Assembly (NCBI GenBank): GCA_003221515.1 | Contig: QHSI01000098.1 | Location: forward strand, 38,919 to 102,918 | DNA: 64,000 nucleotides | DNA from: Candidatus Rokuibacteriota bacterium | Lineage (GTDB): Bacteria; Methylomirabilota; Methylomirabilia; Rokubacteriales; CSP1-6 | Direction of reading: 5' to 3' | Shown: piece after piece, positions 18,306 through 26,947 of the stretch | Numbering within the stretch: position 1 is the first letter of the stretch | How the letters are laid out: each line of letters begins with the position of its first letter | The notes under the pieces: model-generated | What the model was told of the DNA's origin: nothing | Seen by the model: only the letters and a program-made list of their open reading frames with translations | Database searches by the model: none | Translations under genes and position numbers: made by a program

Positions 18306-18701
18306 GTGAACGCCTTGGGACGACACCTGCTGCTCGAGATGTTCGACTGCGACCCGGATGCCATCAACAACCTCGAGGCCGTCAAGGGGGCCCTGGTAGA
18401 GGCAGCAAAGCGGGCCCAGGCCACCATCGTCGACGTCGTCTTCCACGAGTTCAACCCGTTCGGTATCAGCGGTGTGGTTGTCATTGCCGAATCCCACCTG
18501 TCGATCCACACGTGGCCGGAATACCGGTACGCGGCCGTCGACATCTTCTCCTGTGGCGATGTCCTCCAGCCCGAGGTCGCCGCCAACTATCTGGTCGAGC
18601 AATTCGCTGCCGAGCGCACCTCGATCGTCGAGATGCAGCGCGGCATGTTCCTCAACTCGGCGGTGCCGATCGTCAACAAGAGCCCGGTCAGCGTCAGTTG
18701 A
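18306..18701 (+). CDS. speD: S-adenosylmethionine decarboxylase proenzyme
   Basis: Makes decarboxylated SAM, the aminopropyl donor for spermidine (131 aa, the short bacterial class of the family). The proenzyme self-cleaves at the serine in AESHLSIHTWPE to create the pyruvoyl cofactor; the catalytic His and the downstream DIFSCGDV cysteine are also present. GTG 18306 (MNALGRHLLLEMFDC) matches the family start and has AGGGGGA about 10 bases upstream; the tracked start 33 codons earlier gives non-family sequence. Its TGA overlaps the TTG start of speE. Confidence 0.94.
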   Translation: MNALGRHLLLEMFDCDPDAINNLEAVKGALVEAAKRAQATIVDVVFHEFNPFGISGVVVIAESHLSIHTWPEYRYAAVDIFSCGDVLQPEVAANYLVEQFAAERTSIVEMQRGMFLNSAVPIVNKSPVSVS

Positions 18702-19618
18702 TCCATTCGCAGTCCTATAAGTGGTTCATTGAAACCACGACGCCGTTCGAAGGGCATATGCACGCCATCGCCCGGACGCTCGTCGAGACCCAGACCAAAT
18801 TCCAGCACGTCGAGATTCTCCAGACGGCCGCCTATGGTAAGACCCTCGTCCTCGACGGGCGTATCCAGTCCAGTCAGGGCGATGAGTTCATCTATCACGA
18901 GGCGCTCGTCCACCCGGGGATGCTGGCGGTCGAGGCCGCGCCCCGCAGTGCTCTGGTCATCGGCGGCGGCGAGGGGGCGACGCTCCGGGAGATCCTCAGG
19001 TATTCAACGGTGACCCGGGCCGTCATGGTCGACATCGACCGCGAGGTGGTCGACCTCTGCAAGATTCACCTCTCCGAGATGCACCGGGGGGCCTTCGAGG
19101 ACCGGCGGACCGAGCTCAGGCACGAGGACGCCCGGGCATACCTCGAGGGGACCCAGGACCGCTTCGATTTCATCTCCGTCGACCTGGTCGAGCCGCTCGA
19201 AGAGGGCCCGGCCTGCATGCTCTTCACCAAGGAGTTCTACACGCTCGTGAGGGATCGCCTCACGCCCTGTGGCACCATGACGATGCAGGCCGGGATGACG
19301 AAGGTCGGCGAGCTGGCCTTCTTCTCTTCTATTCACCGGACGCTCCGGGAGGTCTTCCCGGTGGTCGCCGGCTATCAGAGCTTCATCTCCTGCTTCGGCA
19401 CGCCGTGGGGGTTCATCGTCGCCTCCAAGAAGGTCGACCCGACGCGACAGGACGCCCAGACGGTGGACAGGCTCATCGCCGAGCGGGTGAAGGATCCGCT
19501 TGAGTACTGGGACGGCGCCACGCACCAGCACGCCTTCGGCCTCCCGAAGTTCATCCGCAAGGCTGTTGCGCAGCAAACTCGCGTCGTCACCGACGCGAAC
19601 CCCCTCATCGTCTCCTGA
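18698..19618 (+). CDS. speE: Spermidine synthase
   Basis: Aminopropyltransferase that joins decarboxylated SAM to putrescine (306 aa). It shows KTLVLDGRIQSSQGDEFIYHE, the nucleotide loop VIGGGEGATLRE, DIDREVVDLCK, and the DARAYLE and ISVDLVEP acidic residues. TTG 18698 is taken as start: it overlaps the speD stop as TTGA and gives MIHSQSYKWFIETTTPFEG, just ahead of the conserved region. With speD and the divergent speB it forms a polyamine locus. An inverted-repeat element lies 57 bases beyond its stop. Confidence 0.94.
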   Translation: MIHSQSYKWFIETTTPFEGHMHAIARTLVETQTKFQHVEILQTAAYGKTLVLDGRIQSSQGDEFIYHEALVHPGMLAVEAAPRSALVIGGGEGATLREILRYSTVTRAVMVDIDREVVDLCKIHLSEMHRGAFEDRRTELRHEDARAYLEGTQDRFDFISVDLVEPLEEGPACMLFTKEFYTLVRDRLTPCGTMTMQAGMTKVGELAFFSSIHRTLREVFPVVAGYQSFISCFGTPWGFIVASKKVDPTRQDAQTVDRLIAERVKDPLEYWDGATHQHAFGLPKFIRKAVAQQTRVVTDANPLIVS

Positions 19619-19675
19619 CGCTCGGCCGTACACCGCCGGTGATCGCCATCGCTGCGCTTGCTCTCCGTCGCCTCT

Positions 19676-19836
19676 AGTAGGGTCGAGCGGAGCAGGGCGG
19701 GAGGGGTCGCGTGACCACGCGGCGCGCGAGCGCTGCCACTCGACGGCTGGGCTCCATCCGGGCGCGCGTCGCCCGCCGCCGTTCTCAGGGAACGGGTCTG
19801 GTCGACCCCTCCCGTCCTACTCCGCTCGACCCTGCT
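19676..19836. repeat. Inverted repeat (34-base arms, 93-base loop)
   Basis: Left arm 19676-19709 and right arm 19803-19836 are reverse complements at 31 of 34 positions (core GGGTCGAGCGGAG). The arms differ in sequence from the 14716-14870 element, but the size and layout are alike. It fills the gap between speE and maf, both on the + strand, so it is not placed simply as a convergent terminator. Confidence 0.8.
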
Positions 19837-19844
19837 GACGCTGC

Positions 19845-20429
19845 ATGAGATTGGTGCTGGCGTCGGCTTCGCCGCGGCGGCGGGAGCTCTTGCGTCAGAT
19901 CTGTCCGGAGTTCGATGTGGTGCCGAGTGAGATCGACGAGACGTTGGATGGGGGGCCGACTGCGGAGGCGGTCGCTCGGTTGGCGCTCAGGAAGGCGCGC
20001 GCCGGCGCTGCGCACGCGCCATCCGCGATCGTGCTGGCGGCCGACACCGTCGTAGTGATTGACGGGATGGCACTTGGGAAGCCGGCGGGGGCTCAAGAGG
20101 CGAGGGCGATGCTGATGCGTTTGCGGGGGCGAGCGCACGAGGTCGTCACCGGCGTGGCTGTCGTCGAGGCCGGAGCAGGGCGGGAGGCGTCGACCACGGT
20201 CGTGAGTCGCGTGCTGATGGCGTCGTATCCGGACACGACGATCGAGGCGTACGTGGCGTCTGGCGCGCCCCTGGACAAGGCGGGCGGCTACGCGATCCAG
20301 GACCTCGATGGACGACTCGTCGACGCCCTCGTCGGTTCCTACACCAACGTGGTCGGGCTACCTCTGGAGGCGACCCGGCGCCTGCTCGAGGAATTCGGCG
20401 TCGCCGTCAGCGAGCGGGCGGCACCTTGA
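19845..20429 (+). CDS. Maf-like nucleoside triphosphate pyrophosphatase
   Basis: House-cleaning enzyme that hydrolyses non-canonical or modified NTPs (194 aa, normal length). Family motifs: LASASPRRRELL at the N-terminus, VPSEIDET, the catalytic-base region LAADTVVVIDG and LGKP, plus SGAPLDKAGGYAIQ and VVGLPLEAT. The dTTP/UTP-specific (YhdE) versus m7GTP-specific (YceF) subtype is not resolved, though GGYAIQ with a long KAGGY segment favours the YhdE-like class. Its last 23 bases overlap the convergent binding-protein gene. Confidence 0.93.
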   Translation: MRLVLASASPRRRELLRQICPEFDVVPSEIDETLDGGPTAEAVARLALRKARAGAAHAPSAIVLAADTVVVIDGMALGKPAGAQEARAMLMRLRGRAHEVVTGVAVVEAGAGREASTTVVSRVLMASYPDTTIEAYVASGAPLDKAGGYAIQDLDGRLVDALVGSYTNVVGLPLEATRRLLEEFGVAVSERAAP

Positions 20430-21360
20430 TCCGTAGCAGCATCTCCTCAGGGCGTGGGATCGGCACCGCCTGCGGCAGCGGCGTGTGCGCCCGGATGATC
20501 GCGAGCGTCTGCTGAACCTGATCGGCCGAGACGAAACCGTCCGACAGATAGAGAGCACGCGCAGCCTCCAGACGCGCGGCGAAGTCCTCGGGCTCACCCA
20601 CCACGCGCGCCGACAGCTTCGCTGCGAGCTCGCGCGCCGGGGACGACCGTATGCGCTCCTCGGCCCTCTGCAGCGCTCGCGTCAGGGCGAGGAGGTCGCG
20701 ATCCTTGGGCCGGCGGTCGGCGCGTGCGAAGAGCGCCGCGTTCACGGTGCTGGCCCCGAGCGCCTCGGTGACCGCGCGCGGGGTTCGGAAGTCGGCGAGC
20801 AGCTTCACCCGCTTGTCGCCGAGGAGCTGCGTCGCCACCGGCTCGTGGACGAGCGCCGCGTGGATCTCGCCCGAGTCGAGGGCCGAGACGAGACCTCGCC
20901 CGCCGAGGCTGGACACGCGCACCTGGGCCACGCTCAGTCCCGCCCGTGCGAGGAGCCAGCCGAACCAGGCGTGCTCCGGCGCCCCCGGCGTCGTGACCCC
21001 GACCCGCATGGCCGACAGGTCCTCGATCGATCTGACCGTGGCGGCGTGTGGCGCCCCCACGACCAGGGCGACCGGCGGCGCGGCCGTCAGCCCGAACACG
21101 AGCCGCGGGGCCTGGGTGGCCGACCGTGGGCCGAAACGCAGGACCGCCTCCAGCGTCGTCGCGGCCAGATCGACCTGACCCTGGGCCAGCGCCTCGGCGG
21201 CGCCCGATTCGGCGCGGGTCGTCCTGATCGTCACCGTCAGCCCCTCGCGCGCGAAGTGGCCCTCGGCCTCGGCGACGCGGATCGGCATGTACTCCGATGA
21301 GGTCGGCGGCCCGCTCACGGCGAGTGTCAGGGCCTGGAGGAGAACGATGAGCCCTAGCAT
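20407..21360 (-). CDS. ABC transporter substrate-binding protein, NMT1/SsuA-like
   Basis: A 317-residue periplasmic binding protein of the NMT1/THI5/SsuA type. After a signal peptide (MLGLIVLLQALTLAVSG) comes YMPIRVAEAEGHFAREGL, the usual opening of this family. Then follow AEALAQGQVDLAATTLEAVL and a second lobe with MRVGVTTPGAPEHAWFGWLL. Ligands of this group include alkanesulfonates, nitrate and thiamine precursors; none can be chosen here. No permease or ATPase gene is adjacent, so it is an orphan. ATG 21360 is used, 22 codons inside the tracked ORF. Its 5' end overlaps that of the divergent glycosylase gene by 14 bases. Confidence 0.82.
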   Translation of the reverse strand: MLGLIVLLQALTLAVSGPPTSSEYMPIRVAEAEGHFAREGLTVTIRTTRAESGAAEALAQGQVDLAATTLEAVLRFGPRSATQAPRLVFGLTAAPPVALVVGAPHAATVRSIEDLSAMRVGVTTPGAPEHAWFGWLLARAGLSVAQVRVSSLGGRGLVSALDSGEIHAALVHEPVATQLLGDKRVKLLADFRTPRAVTEALGASTVNAALFARADRRPKDRDLLALTRALQRAEERIRSSPARELAAKLSARVVGEPEDFAARLEAARALYLSDGFVSADQVQQTLAIIRAHTPLPQAVPIPRPEEMLLRIKVPPAR

Positions 21361-22081
21361 CGGCTCAGTGCCGCGAGGCCGGGCCCAACGGGGCGCCAGC
21401 CCCGGGCCGCCGCGCGACCCTGCCAAGGGCCGTTTGCTGCGCCTCTACGCGGCGCTGCTCGCCCGCTTCGGCCCTCAGCGCTGGTGGCCCGGCCGAACGC
21501 CGTATGAGATCTCCATCGGCGCCGTGCTCATCCAGCACACCGCGTGGGTCAACGCCGCACGAGCCATCGCCGCCCTCCGCTCCCGGCGACTCCTGGCGCC
21601 CGAGCGCGTCGCCGCCCTGCCAGAGGAACAGCTCGCGCGCGTGATCCGGCCTGCGGGCACCTACCGGCTGAAGGCCAGGCGTCTTCTGGCGCTGACTGGC
21701 TGGCTGCTCGATCGGCACCGCGGGAAGTTCGACGGGATGCGCAAGACGGACCTCCCGGCGCTGCGCGCGAGCCTGCTGGCGGTCCCCGGGCTCGGTCCCG
21801 AAACGGCCGACGCGATCTTGCTTTACGCCGTCGGCCGGCCCGTCTTCGTCGCGGACGCGTACACCCGGCGCGTCCTGGCCCGCCACCGCCTGATTTCCCC
21901 GCACGCGACGTACGAGGAAGCCCGTGCCTGGCTGGAGGCGCACCTGCCGTCCGATCCCGTGCTCTTCAACGAGTTTCACGCCTTGCTCGTTGCCGTCGGG
22001 AAGTCGTATTGCCGCTCGGCGCCCCGCTGCGAGGCGTGCCCGCTTCGGCAAGATCTTCGTGGGCGTCGGCCGGCTCCCTGA
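21347..22081 (+). CDS. Endonuclease III-like HhH-GPD DNA repair protein
   Basis: A 244-residue helix-hairpin-helix DNA glycosylase. The domain starts at PYEISIGAVLIQHTAWVNA, the hairpin motif is LLAVPGLGPETADAILLYA and the catalytic aspartate sits in FVADAYTRRVLARH. A C-terminal iron-sulfur-type cluster motif reads YCRSAPRCEACPL; three cysteines are visible and the fourth of the usual set is missing, so the cluster may be altered or absent. It resembles the COG2231 branch more than classical Nth. ATG 21347 has GGAGGA upstream and is preferred over the tracked start. Confidence 0.85.
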   Translation: MSPSIGSVPRGRAQRGASPGPPRDPAKGRLLRLYAALLARFGPQRWWPGRTPYEISIGAVLIQHTAWVNAARAIAALRSRRLLAPERVAALPEEQLARVIRPAGTYRLKARRLLALTGWLLDRHRGKFDGMRKTDLPALRASLLAVPGLGPETADAILLYAVGRPVFVADAYTRRVLARHRLISPHATYEEARAWLEAHLPSDPVLFNEFHALLVAVGKSYCRSAPRCEACPLRQDLRGRRPAP

Positions 22082-22118
22082 GAGCGCCCGCCGGCCGCGC
22101 GAGCCGGCGGCAGGGGCT

Positions 22119-23276
22119 TCAGGCCTCGCGCCACGACTCGGTGAGGAGCGCGACCAGGCGCTCGGCGGCGTCGGGGATCGCCAGAGTCCGTGCCTGCTCG
22201 CCCATCTGCTTGAGTTTCGCCGGGTCGGCCAGGAGCATGTGCACCCGGCGGACGAGCAGGTTGGGTGTGAGCATCGCCTGGGGAATCATGACCGCTCCGC
22301 CGGCGCGCTCGACGAGCCGCGCGTTCGCCGTCTGCTCGTCGCCCCGAGCGCCCGGTAACGGCACGTAGAGCGCCGGCTTCCCGAGCTGGCAGCACTCGTT
22401 CACGGTGCCGGCGCCCGCGCGCGCCACCACCAGCGCCGCGGTCGCATAGATCTCGGCGAGCTCGGCGCCGACGTAGGGCACGAGGGTGTAGCGGCGCGCC
22501 AGCGCGGGCGGCAGCGTCGCGCGCAGGCCCTCGAGCGCCCTCCGGTCGCCCGTTGCGGGATTGTCGCCGCACTGGTGGATGACCTGCGCGCGCTCGAGGA
22601 GCGGGATGATCGCGTCGGCGACGACCTGGTTGATGCGGTGCGCCCCGAGCGCGCCCCCTGTGACGTACACGAGCGGCAGAGCCGGATCGAGCTGGAAGCG
22701 GGCGATCGCGCTCGCCCTCGAGCCGTCGCGGAGCTCGGGGCGAAGCGGATTGCCAGTTACGGTGACGCCAGAAGAGGCAAAGGTGTCGGCGCTGCCGGGA
22801 AAGGTGACCGCGATGCGGCTGGCGAAGCGGGCTCCGATCCGGTTCGCGAGGCCGGGAACGGCCGTCTGCTCGTGCAGGACGATGGGCAAGCGCAGGAGCG
22901 CGGCACCGAGCACGACGGGCAGCGCGACGAAGCCGCCCGTACCGAAGACGACGCGGGGGTGCAAGGCGCGTAGCGCCCGCACGGCGTCCAGGACTCCCAT
23001 CGGGGCGTTGACGAGCAGGTCGGCCACGTTCTGCCACGCCCAGGAGCGCCGGAGCTTGCCGGTGGAAATCGCGATGTAGGGGATTCCACTCTCCGGGACG
23101 CGCTTGGCCTCGACGCCGGTCCGAGAGCCGATCCAGACACAGGAGTAAGACCGCTGGCGCAGGAGGGTCGCGACCGCGAGACCCGGGCTCGTGTGACCGC
23201 CCGTGCCCCCACCCGCGATGACAACGTGTGGTGGAGCGCTCGTTGGCGGACCTGTCAACCCGAGCGGCTCGTCCAC
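22119..23276 (-). CDS. murG: UDP-GlcNAc:undecaprenyl-PP-MurNAc-pentapeptide transferase MurG
   Basis: Makes lipid II from lipid I on the inner face of the cytoplasmic membrane (about 385 aa). It has the N-terminal glycine loop IAGGGTGGHTSPGLAVA, the IVLHEQTAVPGLANR segment, VTGNPLR, the second glycine loop VTGGALGAHRIN and the donor site region RAGAGTVNECC ... ARGDEQTANA. The tracked ORF reads far into ddl. GTG 23276 is chosen because GGAGG lies six bases upstream and it starts 20 bases after the ddl stop; about 17 extra residues then precede the conserved fold. With ddl it forms a small cell-wall cluster. Confidence 0.93.
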   Translation of the reverse strand: MDEPLGLTGPPTSAPPHVVIAGGGTGGHTSPGLAVATLLRQRSYSCVWIGSRTGVEAKRVPESGIPYIAISTGKLRRSWAWQNVADLLVNAPMGVLDAVRALRALHPRVVFGTGGFVALPVVLGAALLRLPIVLHEQTAVPGLANRIGARFASRIAVTFPGSADTFASSGVTVTGNPLRPELRDGSRASAIARFQLDPALPLVYVTGGALGAHRINQVVADAIIPLLERAQVIHQCGDNPATGDRRALEGLRATLPPALARRYTLVPYVGAELAEIYATAALVVARAGAGTVNECCQLGKPALYVPLPGARGDEQTANARLVERAGGAVMIPQAMLTPNLLVRRVHMLLADPAKLKQMGEQARTLAIPDAAERLVALLTESWREA

Positions 23277-23296
23277 AGGTCCTCCAGCGCCCGACG

Positions 23297-24424
23297 TCAA
23301 CTCGCCCGGCTCTTGTCCCGGTGACGCTCGAGGGCGAGGGCGATCAGGCGGTCGATCAGCTCGGTGTAGCGGAGGCCGGTGGCTTCCCACATCTTCGCGT
23401 AGCCGCTCGTCGACGTGAAGCCGGGGATCGTGTTGATCTCGTTGATCAGCAACCGGTCGCCCTCGAGAAAGAAATCGACGCGCGCCATCCCCGAGCAGTC
23501 GATCGCCCGGAAGGCGGCGATCGCCAGCTCGCGGACCTGCCGCGTGATCTCCGGCGACACGGGCGCCGGCACCGTGACCCTCGCCTGGCCCTCGAGGTAC
23601 TTCGTCGAGTAGTCGTACCACTCGCTCTCGTACGTGATCTCGCACGGAAGCGACGCGGCCGGCTCGTCGTTGCCGAGCACGCTGACCTCGATCTCGCGTC
23701 CACGCACGGCGCGCTCCACGACGATCTTGCGATCGTGCCTGGCCGCGAGGTCGACAGCGGCGGGAAGCGCCGCGGCGTCGCGGACCTTGCTGATCCCGAC
23801 GCTCGAGCCGAGGTTCGCGGGCTTGACGAAGCACGGAAAGCCCAGCGTCTGGGCGACGCGCGCGGCCACGCGCGCGCGAGCGCTGCGCCACTCGTGTCGA
23901 TGGACGACCACGTACTCGGCCATCGGCAGGCCGTGCGCCTGGAACACGGCCCTCATCGTCACTTTGTCCATGCCGACGGCCGAGGCGAGGACGCTCGCGC
24001 CGACGTAGGGCACGTCGGCCAGCTCGAACAGCCCCTGGATCGTCCCGTCCTCGCCGTAGGGGCCGTGCAGCATGATGACGACCACGTCGAGGCCCTGGCG
24101 AAGCTCGGGAGGAAGGCTGCCGGCAGGCTCGGTGCGGACCAGGCTCTGGCCGGAGGCGGTGTCGACGGCCTCGGCGCGGTCGGCGAGGGCTTTCTTCACG
24201 GCGCCGTCGGCGTCGCCCGACGGCAGTGCGACCCGCGCATCAGCCGCCAGCGCCCGCAGCGGATCTCCGCCGACCACCCAGCGGCCGCTCCGGGCGATCC
24301 CGAGGGGGACGACCGCGTGACCGAGCTCCTCGAGGGCGGCGATGACGGAAGCGGCGGAGGCGAGCGAGACCTCGTGCTCGCCGGAGCGCCCGCCGAAGAC
24401 GACGCCCACGCGCAGGCGTGGCAT
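23297..24424 (-). CDS. ddl: D-alanine--D-alanine ligase
   Basis: ATP-grasp ligase making the D-Ala-D-Ala end of peptidoglycan stems (375 aa). Motifs: [51 protein letters not shown] and [18 protein letters not shown] with the metal ligands. A 15-20-residue insertion before LHGPYGEDG is common in longer Ddl forms. A TAGAAT hexamer ends exactly six bases before the ATG with no Shine-Dalgarno, the geometry of a leaderless start. It sits upstream of murG on the same strand. Confidence 0.95.
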   Translation of the reverse strand: MPRLRVGVVFGGRSGEHEVSLASAASVIAALEELGHAVVPLGIARSGRWVVGGDPLRALAADARVALPSGDADGAVKKALADRAEAVDTASGQSLVRTEPAGSLPPELRQGLDVVVIMLHGPYGEDGTIQGLFELADVPYVGASVLASAVGMDKVTMRAVFQAHGLPMAEYVVVHRHEWRSARARVAARVAQTLGFPCFVKPANLGSSVGISKVRDAAALPAAVDLAARHDRKIVVERAVRGREIEVSVLGNDEPAASLPCEITYESEWYDYSTKYLEGQARVTVPAPVSPEITRQVRELAIAAFRAIDCSGMARVDFFLEGDRLLINEINTIPGFTSTSGYAKMWEATGLRYTELIDRLIALALERHRDKSRAS

Positions 24425-24460
24425 GAAGCTATTCTAGCAGGGGGGTTCGGCCGGCCGAGC

Positions 24461-24901
24461 CTACTGGGTCGCGATCAAAATGGCCTTGGCGATGAGGCCT
24501 ACGAGCTCCCACACCAGCCCGATCCACCAGTCCCGCGCGAGCCAGATCCCGATGACGATGCCGACGTACGCGGCGCCCAGGAAGAACCAGTCCGGCAGTT
24601 GGCGAAATGGCACGAACATCCTGATGATACCGGCACCGATCGCGCCGACGAAGGCGACGACACCGCCGGCGGCGGCCAGCGCCAGCGGCGTGAGCAGCAC
24701 GAACATGAACGAGGTGACGATCGCCTCGCCACGACCTATAGGCGTCGCGAACCTCTCACGTACCGCCGGCTGGTCCGCGAGGTACTGGAGCGCCAGCTCG
24801 ACCTTGCCCCAGCTGACGAACCCGCTGTAGGTGAGGAGGAACAGGACGCTGAACCCCAGCAGGACCCAGTGGCGCTTTCGGAGCAGATTCAGCGGCCACA
24901 T
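24461..24901 (-). CDS. Small membrane protein of unknown function
   Basis: 146 residues with four predicted membrane segments: WVLLGFSVLFLLTYSGFV, the region around VTSFMFVLLTPLALAAAGGVVAFVGAIGAG, FFLGAAYVGIVIGIWLA, and a C-terminal IGLVWELVGLIAKAILIA. A soluble loop of about 30 residues lies after the first segment. I do not recognise the family. It sits two bases after the rarA stop on the same strand, so it is part of the HAD-rarA-ddl-murG run. Confidence 0.75.
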   Translation of the reverse strand: MWPLNLLRKRHWVLLGFSVLFLLTYSGFVSWGKVELALQYLADQPAVRERFATPIGRGEAIVTSFMFVLLTPLALAAAGGVVAFVGAIGAGIIRMFVPFRQLPDWFFLGAAYVGIVIGIWLARDWWIGLVWELVGLIAKAILIATQ

Positions 24902-24903
24902 GC

Positions 24904-26253
24904 CTATACCCTAGGGCGTCGCCGCTCAGATCGCCAATGTTTCCACTCGGCCAGGCGACGTCCGAGCTCCGCCTCGAGCCCGCGATCGGTCGGCCGATAG
25001 TACTGGCGCCCGCGCAGCGCCTCCGGCAGGTCTTCCTGGTCCACACGCGCCTCCGGCGCGTCGTGAGCGTACTGGTAGCCCGCGCCGTAGCCCAGATCTT
25101 TCATCAGGCCCGTGGGCGCGTTGCGGATGTGCAGCGGTACCGGCTCCGCCGGGCGCTCCTTCACGTCGTCCTTCGCCTCGTTGTACGCCACGTAGACGGC
25201 GTTCGACTTCGGCGCCAACGCCAGGTAGAGCGTCGCCTGGGCCAGCGCCAGCTCGCCCTCGGGATCGCCCAGGAAGTCGTAGGCCTCTTTGGCGGCCAGG
25301 GTCAGCGTGAGCGCGGCGGGGTCGGCGTTGCCCACGTCCTCGGAGGCGAAGCGGACGAGCCGACGCGCGATGTAGAGTCGGTCCTCTCCGGCCTCGAGCA
25401 TCCGGGTGAGCCAGTAGAGCGCGGCGTCCGGATCCGAGTCCCGCAGCGACTTGTGCAGGGCCGAGATCACGTTGTAGTGCTCCTCGCCGCTCTTGTCGTA
25501 GAGGAGCGTGCGCCGCTGCGCCGCCTCGCGGATCGAGGCCTCGGTGAGGTGCCGCCGGCCGCCACTGGGCCGCGTGAGCGACACGGCCAGCTCGAGCACG
25601 TTCAGCGCGACCCGCGCGTCGCCGTTGGCGACGGTGGCGATCGCGACGAGGGCCTCGGGCGCGACCTCCGGGTGGAGCTGGGCGAGGCCGCGCTCACCGT
25701 CGGCGAGCGCCCGCCGCGCGATCGTCAGCAAGTCGTCCGCCTCGAGCCCGCGCAGGACATAGACGCGGCAGCGCGAGAGCAGCGCGGAGTTGACCTCGAA
25801 GGACGGGTTCTCGGTGGTGGCGCCGATGAGCACGATCGTGCCCTTCTCGACGTGGGGCAGGAAGGCGTCTTGCTGGGCGCGGTTGAAGCGGTGAATCTCG
25901 TCGACGAACAGGATCGTGCGCGCGCCGTGACGACCGCGCTCGCGCTCGGCTTCGGCGATCACCTCGCGGATCTCCTTGACCCCCGACAGCACCGCCGAGA
26001 ACGCGACGAAGCGCGCGCCCGTCACGTGCGCCATCAAAGACGCGAGGGTCGTCTTGCCGGAGCCCGGTGGGCCCCACAGGATCATCGAGTGAAGCTCGCC
26101 AGTCTCGATCGCGGTCCGCAGCACGCGGCCGGCCCCCAGCAAGTGCTCCTGGCCGACGATCTCGTCGAGCTGGCGCGGTCGCATCCGATCGGCGAGGGGT
26201 GCCGGCGCCTTCGCGGCGGCGCCCGCGCGCTCCGGCTGACTGAACAGCTCCAT
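24904..26253 (-). CDS. rarA: Replication-associated recombination protein A
   Basis: AAA+ ATPase of the clamp-loader family acting at stalled forks (449 aa; also called MgsA). Visible are [22 protein letters not shown], Walker [25 protein letters not shown], Walker [12 protein letters not shown], sensor 1 [10 protein letters not shown] and the C-terminal tetramerisation region with [12 protein letters not shown] and [12 protein letters not shown]. Its start is two bases after the upstream HAD gene, so these are co-translated or at least co-transcribed. Confidence 0.96.
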   Translation of the reverse strand: MELFSQPERAGAAAKAPAPLADRMRPRQLDEIVGQEHLLGAGRVLRTAIETGELHSMILWGPPGSGKTTLASLMAHVTGARFVAFSAVLSGVKEIREVIAEAERERGRHGARTILFVDEIHRFNRAQQDAFLPHVEKGTIVLIGATTENPSFEVNSALLSRCRVYVLRGLEADDLLTIARRALADGERGLAQLHPEVAPEALVAIATVANGDARVALNVLELAVSLTRPSGGRRHLTEASIREAAQRRTLLYDKSGEEHYNVISALHKSLRDSDPDAALYWLTRMLEAGEDRLYIARRLVRFASEDVGNADPAALTLTLAAKEAYDFLGDPEGELALAQATLYLALAPKSNAVYVAYNEAKDDVKERPAEPVPLHIRNAPTGLMKDLGYGAGYQYAHDAPEARVDQEDLPEALRGRQYYRPTDRGLEAELGRRLAEWKHWRSERRRPRV

Positions 26254-26255
26254 CC

Positions 26256-26906
26256 CTAGCGCCGCCCGTTACCCCGCTCCGCGAGCCACGCGGGCAGGAG
26301 GGCCAGATCGGTGAGATGGGCGATGGGCGTCACGCGCCACCGCTCGAGCTCCCCGGGGCGCGCGCGGTAGGCGACGAACGGGACGCCCACCGCGGCGGCG
26401 GCGAGACCGTCCACCCACGAGTCGCCGACGACGACCGCGTCGCCGGCGCCCTGGCGGCTGAAATGCTCCGAGATCACCCGCCACCCGTCGGGATCGGGCT
26501 TCAGCGCGCGCATGTCGTCGCGCGTCACGACCAGGTCGAATTCGGTGGCCAGGCCCAGGCGCTCGAGCGCGGGCAGCGTCAGCTCGCGCGCGTTGTTCGT
26601 CCAGAGCGCCGTCGCGAAGCCCGCCCGACGGGCGCCGGTGACCGCCGTCAGGGCGCCGGGCTCGAGGGCGGCCACGTCCATCGCGCGCCGCTCGTGGTCG
26701 AGGGCGAGCTCCCAGACGGCGGCCTCGAGCGCGGGAGCCTGCGCTTTGCAGTAGGCGATCAGCTCGCCCACCCGGTAACGCTCGTCGCGGGCCGGCAGGG
26801 GGCCGTGGGTGCGCTCGATGAGCGCCCGCATGTCGAGGGCCATGGTGGCGAGATCGAGCGGGGTCTGGATGAGGGTGTGATCGAGGTCGAACACGCACAG
26901 CGCCAC
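26256..26906 (-). CDS. HAD-family hydrolase, phosphatase type
   Basis: A 216-residue haloacid dehalogenase-like enzyme. Motif I is CVFDLDHTLIQT, motif II ALWTNNAREL, motif III ALKPDPDGW, and motif IV VVVGDSWVDGLAAA, all with the expected catalytic residues. An alpha-helical cap lies between I and II. The pattern is that of phosphoglycolate- or pyrophosphatase-like HADs; the substrate cannot be stated. GTG 26906 gives VALCVFDLD and is preferred to the tracked start six codons earlier. First gene of the leftward rarA-ddl-murG run, divergent from the TPR gene at 26948. Confidence 0.86.
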   Translation of the reverse strand: MALCVFDLDHTLIQTPLDLATMALDMRALIERTHGPLPARDERYRVGELIAYCKAQAPALEAAVWELALDHERRAMDVAALEPGALTAVTGARRAGFATALWTNNARELTLPALERLGLATEFDLVVTRDDMRALKPDPDGWRVISEHFSRQGAGDAVVVGDSWVDGLAAAAVGVPFVAYRARPGELERWRVTPIAHLTDLALLPAWLAERGNGRR

Positions 26907-26947
26907 GCTGAGACCGTACCACAAGCATGCTACGATGGGCTGTCATC

